Source: an uncultured Clostridia bacterium (GTDB lineage: Bacteria; Bacillota; Clostridia; Christensenellales; Aristaeellaceae). From it: a stretch of 64,000 nucleotides of DNA. Location: NCBI GenBank assembly GCA_934647165.1, contig CAKUFA010000003.1:65508-129507 (forward strand). The letters run 5' to 3'. The notes beneath the pieces were generated by a model. That model saw nothing but the letters and a program-made list of their open reading frames with translations, ran no database searches and had not been told where the DNA came from. The translations under genes were made by a program, and so were the position numbers. How positions within the stretch are numbered: position 1 is the stretch's first letter; the number at the start of each line of letters is the position of its first letter. This document shows, one piece after another, positions 61,563 to 64,000 of this stretch.

Positions 61563-63161
61563 ATGCGGAAGATGCTATCCCTGCTGCTGGCGCTGCTGCT
61601 GCTGGCAATGCCGGTGATCAGCCTGGCGGCCAGCCCGTCGGAAATCATGGATTTACCGGAGGATCGCAACAGCTATGTTCGCGTGTCCTTTACCCCGGGT
61701 GTGCTGCCGATGGACGCGGAGAGCAATACCCTTATCAGCGACCTTCTGAATGCGCTGAGCTTTGAATATGCCGGTTCCCACAAGGATGACGGAACGCAGA
61801 ACTTTGCCATGGTATTGTCCGGCCAGCTGGCGCTGACGCTGCGTATGCAGGAGAAAGACGATGTGCTGTATCTGGGAACATCGCTGCTAGATACGAATAT
61901 TTCCGTGAAGGAAGACGATGTGGAAAAAGTATCAAAGCAGCTTATAGAAGCGATCGGCAAAGCGAACGAAATGGAAGAAAAGGACATTGAAGCAATCACC
62001 CAGCTGCTCTTTTCCGGTGAGCTGATCAGCGATGTGGCAGAGACGGATGATTTTGCCGAAGTCTTTACGGACATGGAGTGGGATTGGGATGCACTTCAGG
62101 CAGTGATTCAGCGGGTATATGCACGCGCCGTGACCGAAACGGTGGACGTGCAGAGCAAGGATCACGAGCCTGCTGTGAAGAAAATCACCATGTCTGTCAC
62201 GGCACAGGACATGGAGGATATCTATCGCGCGCTTTGCGATGCTGTGCTGAAGAATGACAAATTTATGCAGCTGGCGAAACAGATGAACGTGACCTACACC
62301 CTTGACAATGAACAGGTGTCGGCTGAAGAGTTTTACACCAAGCTGCCGGAAAAGATCCGTGAAATGTTCGACCAATTCGAGGATATGCCCATAGAATGGC
62401 TGCTCAACGACAAGGATGAAGTGGTGAGCGTGACGTGGGCGGGCGTGCCCAAGGAGGGCGCGACCTTCGAAGGCAATCCCATGCCGCAGCTGGCGCTGAG
62501 TTACAAGCGTCTGGGCACCACGGACGGCAAGGCGCATTCTCTGGCGTTTAACATTAAGCAGGGAGAAGAGGATCTGACCCTGTCCGTGGACTTCCTCACC
62601 GATGCGGAAAAGCGCGTTTACGGTGCGCTTGCCGTGACGAAGGCAAAGGAGGACGGCACGGTAGAAAATCTGTTTGCGTTTGAGCTGGACGGAACGAAAG
62701 ACTTCCGTGAGACTGAGGCGAGCTATGATGTGAACGCGAACCTGACGGTGGGTGACTTCGGTGTGACGGTGAACGTGAAGTCCGCAGCGAGTTTTGACGG
62801 CAAGGATGCGAAGAGCCAGACAGATGTGAGCTTTGCCTTGCTGGGCGAGAAACCCATGGTGACCGTGCATGTAAACAAGAGCACCGGTGACCGTACAAAC
62901 GCACCTGAAGGCATGGTGCTAAGTGACTATTTGTACCTGGATTTCGACAAGATTGTTGAAGGCCAAATGAATGACCTGAAATATTTGGACGAGATGCGCG
63001 ATATATTCAGTGAGGATGTTGTGGATCTTGGCGCGATGAGCGCTGATGAACTGGAAGCGTTTGTAAAGGATGAACAGAAGACTGTTGTGGTTAACTTTGT
63101 GAACATTCTGCAAATGTTGCCGGAAAGCGTGCTGCAGGCCGTGCTTGGCATGGCCATGTAA
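61563..63161 (+). CDS. secreted protein of unknown function
   Basis: 532 residues. Signal peptide (KMLSLLLALLLLAMPVISLA, cleavage about residue 24), then a mixed alpha/beta protein with no membrane helix: repeated short blocks such as VLSGQLALTLRMQEKDDVLYL, MSVTAQDMEDIYRAL, LSVDFLTDAEKRVYGALAV and SYDVNANLTVGDFGVTV suggest beta-rich repeats with acidic surface. C-terminus is helical. No catalytic signature seen. ATG at 61563 with AGGAGG 9 bases upstream; open codons further upstream precede the promoter. Resembles uncharacterised Clostridial secreted proteins. Confidence 0.7.
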   Translation: MRKMLSLLLALLLLAMPVISLAASPSEIMDLPEDRNSYVRVSFTPGVLPMDAESNTLISDLLNALSFEYAGSHKDDGTQNFAMVLSGQLALTLRMQEKDDVLYLGTSLLDTNISVKEDDVEKVSKQLIEAIGKANEMEEKDIEAITQLLFSGELISDVAETDDFAEVFTDMEWDWDALQAVIQRVYARAVTETVDVQSKDHEPAVKKITMSVTAQDMEDIYRALCDAVLKNDKFMQLAKQMNVTYTLDNEQVSAEEFYTKLPEKIREMFDQFEDMPIEWLLNDKDEVVSVTWAGVPKEGATFEGNPMPQLALSYKRLGTTDGKAHSLAFNIKQGEEDLTLSVDFLTDAEKRVYGALAVTKAKEDGTVENLFAFELDGTKDFRETEASYDVNANLTVGDFGVTVNVKSAASFDGKDAKSQTDVSFALLGEKPMVTVHVNKSTGDRTNAPEGMVLSDYLYLDFDKIVEGQMNDLKYLDEMRDIFSEDVVDLGAMSADELEAFVKDEQKTVVVNFVNILQMLPESVLQAVLGMAM

Positions 63162-63200
63162 AGGAGCCTTCATGGGGGGGAAAATGCGCTGTTTCCTGAT

Positions 63201-63238
63201 AAAGAGGAAGGAATGGCCATCCCCCTCTTTTCTTTTTT
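63201..63238 (+). terminator. terminator of the secreted-protein gene
   Basis: AAAGAGG (63201-63207) pairs with CCTCTTT (63224-63230), with an inner GGA/TCC pairing, followed by TCTTTTTT. Confidence 0.75.
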
Positions 63239-63344
63239 GGCAGGGTATGGTATACTAATAATCTGGTGCTGCATTGCATGCACTGTTGACCGTGCCCAAA
63301 GGCGCGCACGGCATGTTGGCAAACGACTGTAAGGAGTGATTTTT

Positions 63345-64000
63345 TTGTCATCCGACCCATTGGGCGTCCCTCTACTGATGCAGCTGCTGCTGATTCTGCT
63401 CAACGGCTTCTTTTCGGCGACGGAGGTAGCGGTGCTTTCCCTGAATGATACGAAACTCCGCCACGATGCCGATGAAGGCGACAAGACGTCGGCACAGCTG
63501 CTGAAACTGGCGGAAACGCCTAATCGCTTTCTGTCCACCATTCAGGTATGCATTACGCTGGCAGGTTTTCTGGGCAGCGCGTTTGCGGCGGAGCGTTTTG
63601 CCCCTCGCCTGACGGCGCTGTTCATCAGCTGGGGTGCAGGCATTGGCCGGGATACGCTAAATTCGTTGTGCATTATCCTGGTGACGCTGCTGCTTTCTTA
63701 TTTTACGCTGGTGCTGGGCGAATTGGTGCCCAAACGCATTGCCATGCAGCATCCGGAGAAGATGGCGCGCATTTCCTGCGGTGTGATTTGCACGCTGTCG
63801 GTGATCTTTAAGCCCATTGTGTGGCTTTTGAGCGTGAGCACCAACGGTGTGCTGCGGCTGCTGGGCATTAACCCAAACGCGCAGCAGGATGAAGTGACGG
63901 AAGAGGAAATCCGCATGATGGTTGACATGGGCGGCGAAAGCGGCGCGATTGAAGAGAACGAGAAGGAAATGATTGAGAACATCTTCGAGTTCAACAACCG
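63345..64000 (+). CDS. HlyC/CorC-family transporter (DUF21), 3'-truncated by window edge
   Basis: 218 residues visible. TTG start at 63345 with AAGGAG eight bases before. DUF21 domain with three to four helices (PLLMQLLLILLNGFFSATEVA with the conserved F-S-x-x-E, FLSTIQVCITLAGFLGSAF, IILVTLLLSYFTLVLGELVPKRI with conserved GELxPK), then a linker and the start of the CBS region EEEIRMMVDMGGESGAIEENE. Family members act in Mg2+/Co2+ handling. C-terminal CBS pair and CorC_HlyC domain lie beyond base 64000. A weak extended -10 TGGTATACT lies near 63250. Confidence 0.9.
   Translation, partial: MSSDPLGVPLLMQLLLILLNGFFSATEVAVLSLNDTKLRHDADEGDKTSAQLLKLAETPNRFLSTIQVCITLAGFLGSAFAAERFAPRLTALFISWGAGIGRDTLNSLCIILVTLLLSYFTLVLGELVPKRIAMQHPEKMARISCGVICTLSVIFKPIVWLLSVSTNGVLRLLGINPNAQQDEVTEEEIRMMVDMGGESGAIEENEKEMIENIFEFNN

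Overview
The window reads as a chromosome segment of an anaerobic, spore-lineage Clostridia (Firmicutes) with fairly high GC for that group (visual impression, not computed). The clues are three sporulation genes (spoVT, spoIIP, spoIVA), an Rnf ferredoxin:NAD+ oxidoreductase operon, pyruvate phosphate dikinase, the Firmicutes gene string dxs-tlyA-argR-recN, Shine-Dalgarno sequences of the GGAGG type almost everywhere, and many -10/-35 promoters with 17-base spacing. I found no tRNA, rRNA, CRISPR array, insertion sequence or prophage; the segment looks like core chromosome with a plant-polysaccharide accessory part.

Layout. 1-0.65 kb: 3' part of exonuclease III. 0.7-3.7 kb: a leftward operon kdgR-like regulator / KDPG aldolase with an extra C-terminal domain / KDG kinase, i.e. 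the end of uronate breakdown. 3.8-15.3 kb: a long rightward run of 1-phosphofructokinase-like kinase, acetyltransferase, hydrolase, a membrane-anchored MurF-like ligase, D-Ala-D-Ala ligase, dxs, tlyA, argR, recN and a small P-loop kinase. 15.4-20.2 kb: rnfCDEAB with no rnfG. 20.3-23.1 kb: ppdK with a structured leader. 23.2-26.8 kb (leftward): a FlaA1/CapD-type nucleotide-sugar dehydratase and galT. 26.9-31.9 kb: spoVT behind a forespore-type promoter, a large unknown protein, a DUF1614-like membrane protein and spoIIP. 32-34.4 kb (leftward): a polar amino acid ABC transporter with two apparent ArgR boxes. 34.4-36 kb: lipid kinase and a small acidic protein. 36-39.9 kb (leftward): five-gene operon of unknown purpose (short membrane protein, DUF4230, P-loop kinase with an unassigned N-domain, C39-like protein, aldose epimerase). 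40-47.6 kb (leftward): oligopeptide ABC transporter oppABCDF plus a class C beta-lactamase-like hydrolase. 47.7-53.3 kb: DUF3899 protein, amidohydrolase, an (alpha/alpha)6 glycosidase and a GH43-GH28 two-enzyme fusion. 53.4-59.9 kb: spoIVA, a phosphoribosyltransferase, a MATE exporter, the KtrAB potassium system and a carboxylesterase. 60-61.4 kb (leftward): DegV/FakB-like protein with a FabT-like MarR regulator and strong palindromic operators. 61.5-64 kb: a large secreted protein of unknown function and the 5' part of a CorC/HlyC-type transporter.

How the genes fit together. Pectin fragments would be cut by the GH43-GH28 fusion, and galacturonate or glucuronate would end as KDG, which the 0.7-3.7 kb operon phosphorylates and splits to pyruvate and triose phosphate. 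PpdK and Rnf then link pyruvate metabolism to energy conservation. The most unusual points are the missing rnfG, the GH43-GH28 fusion, the FabT-FakB pairing, the ArgR-box transporter, the membrane-anchored MurF-like ligase and several conserved-looking but unassigned proteins beside sporulation genes.
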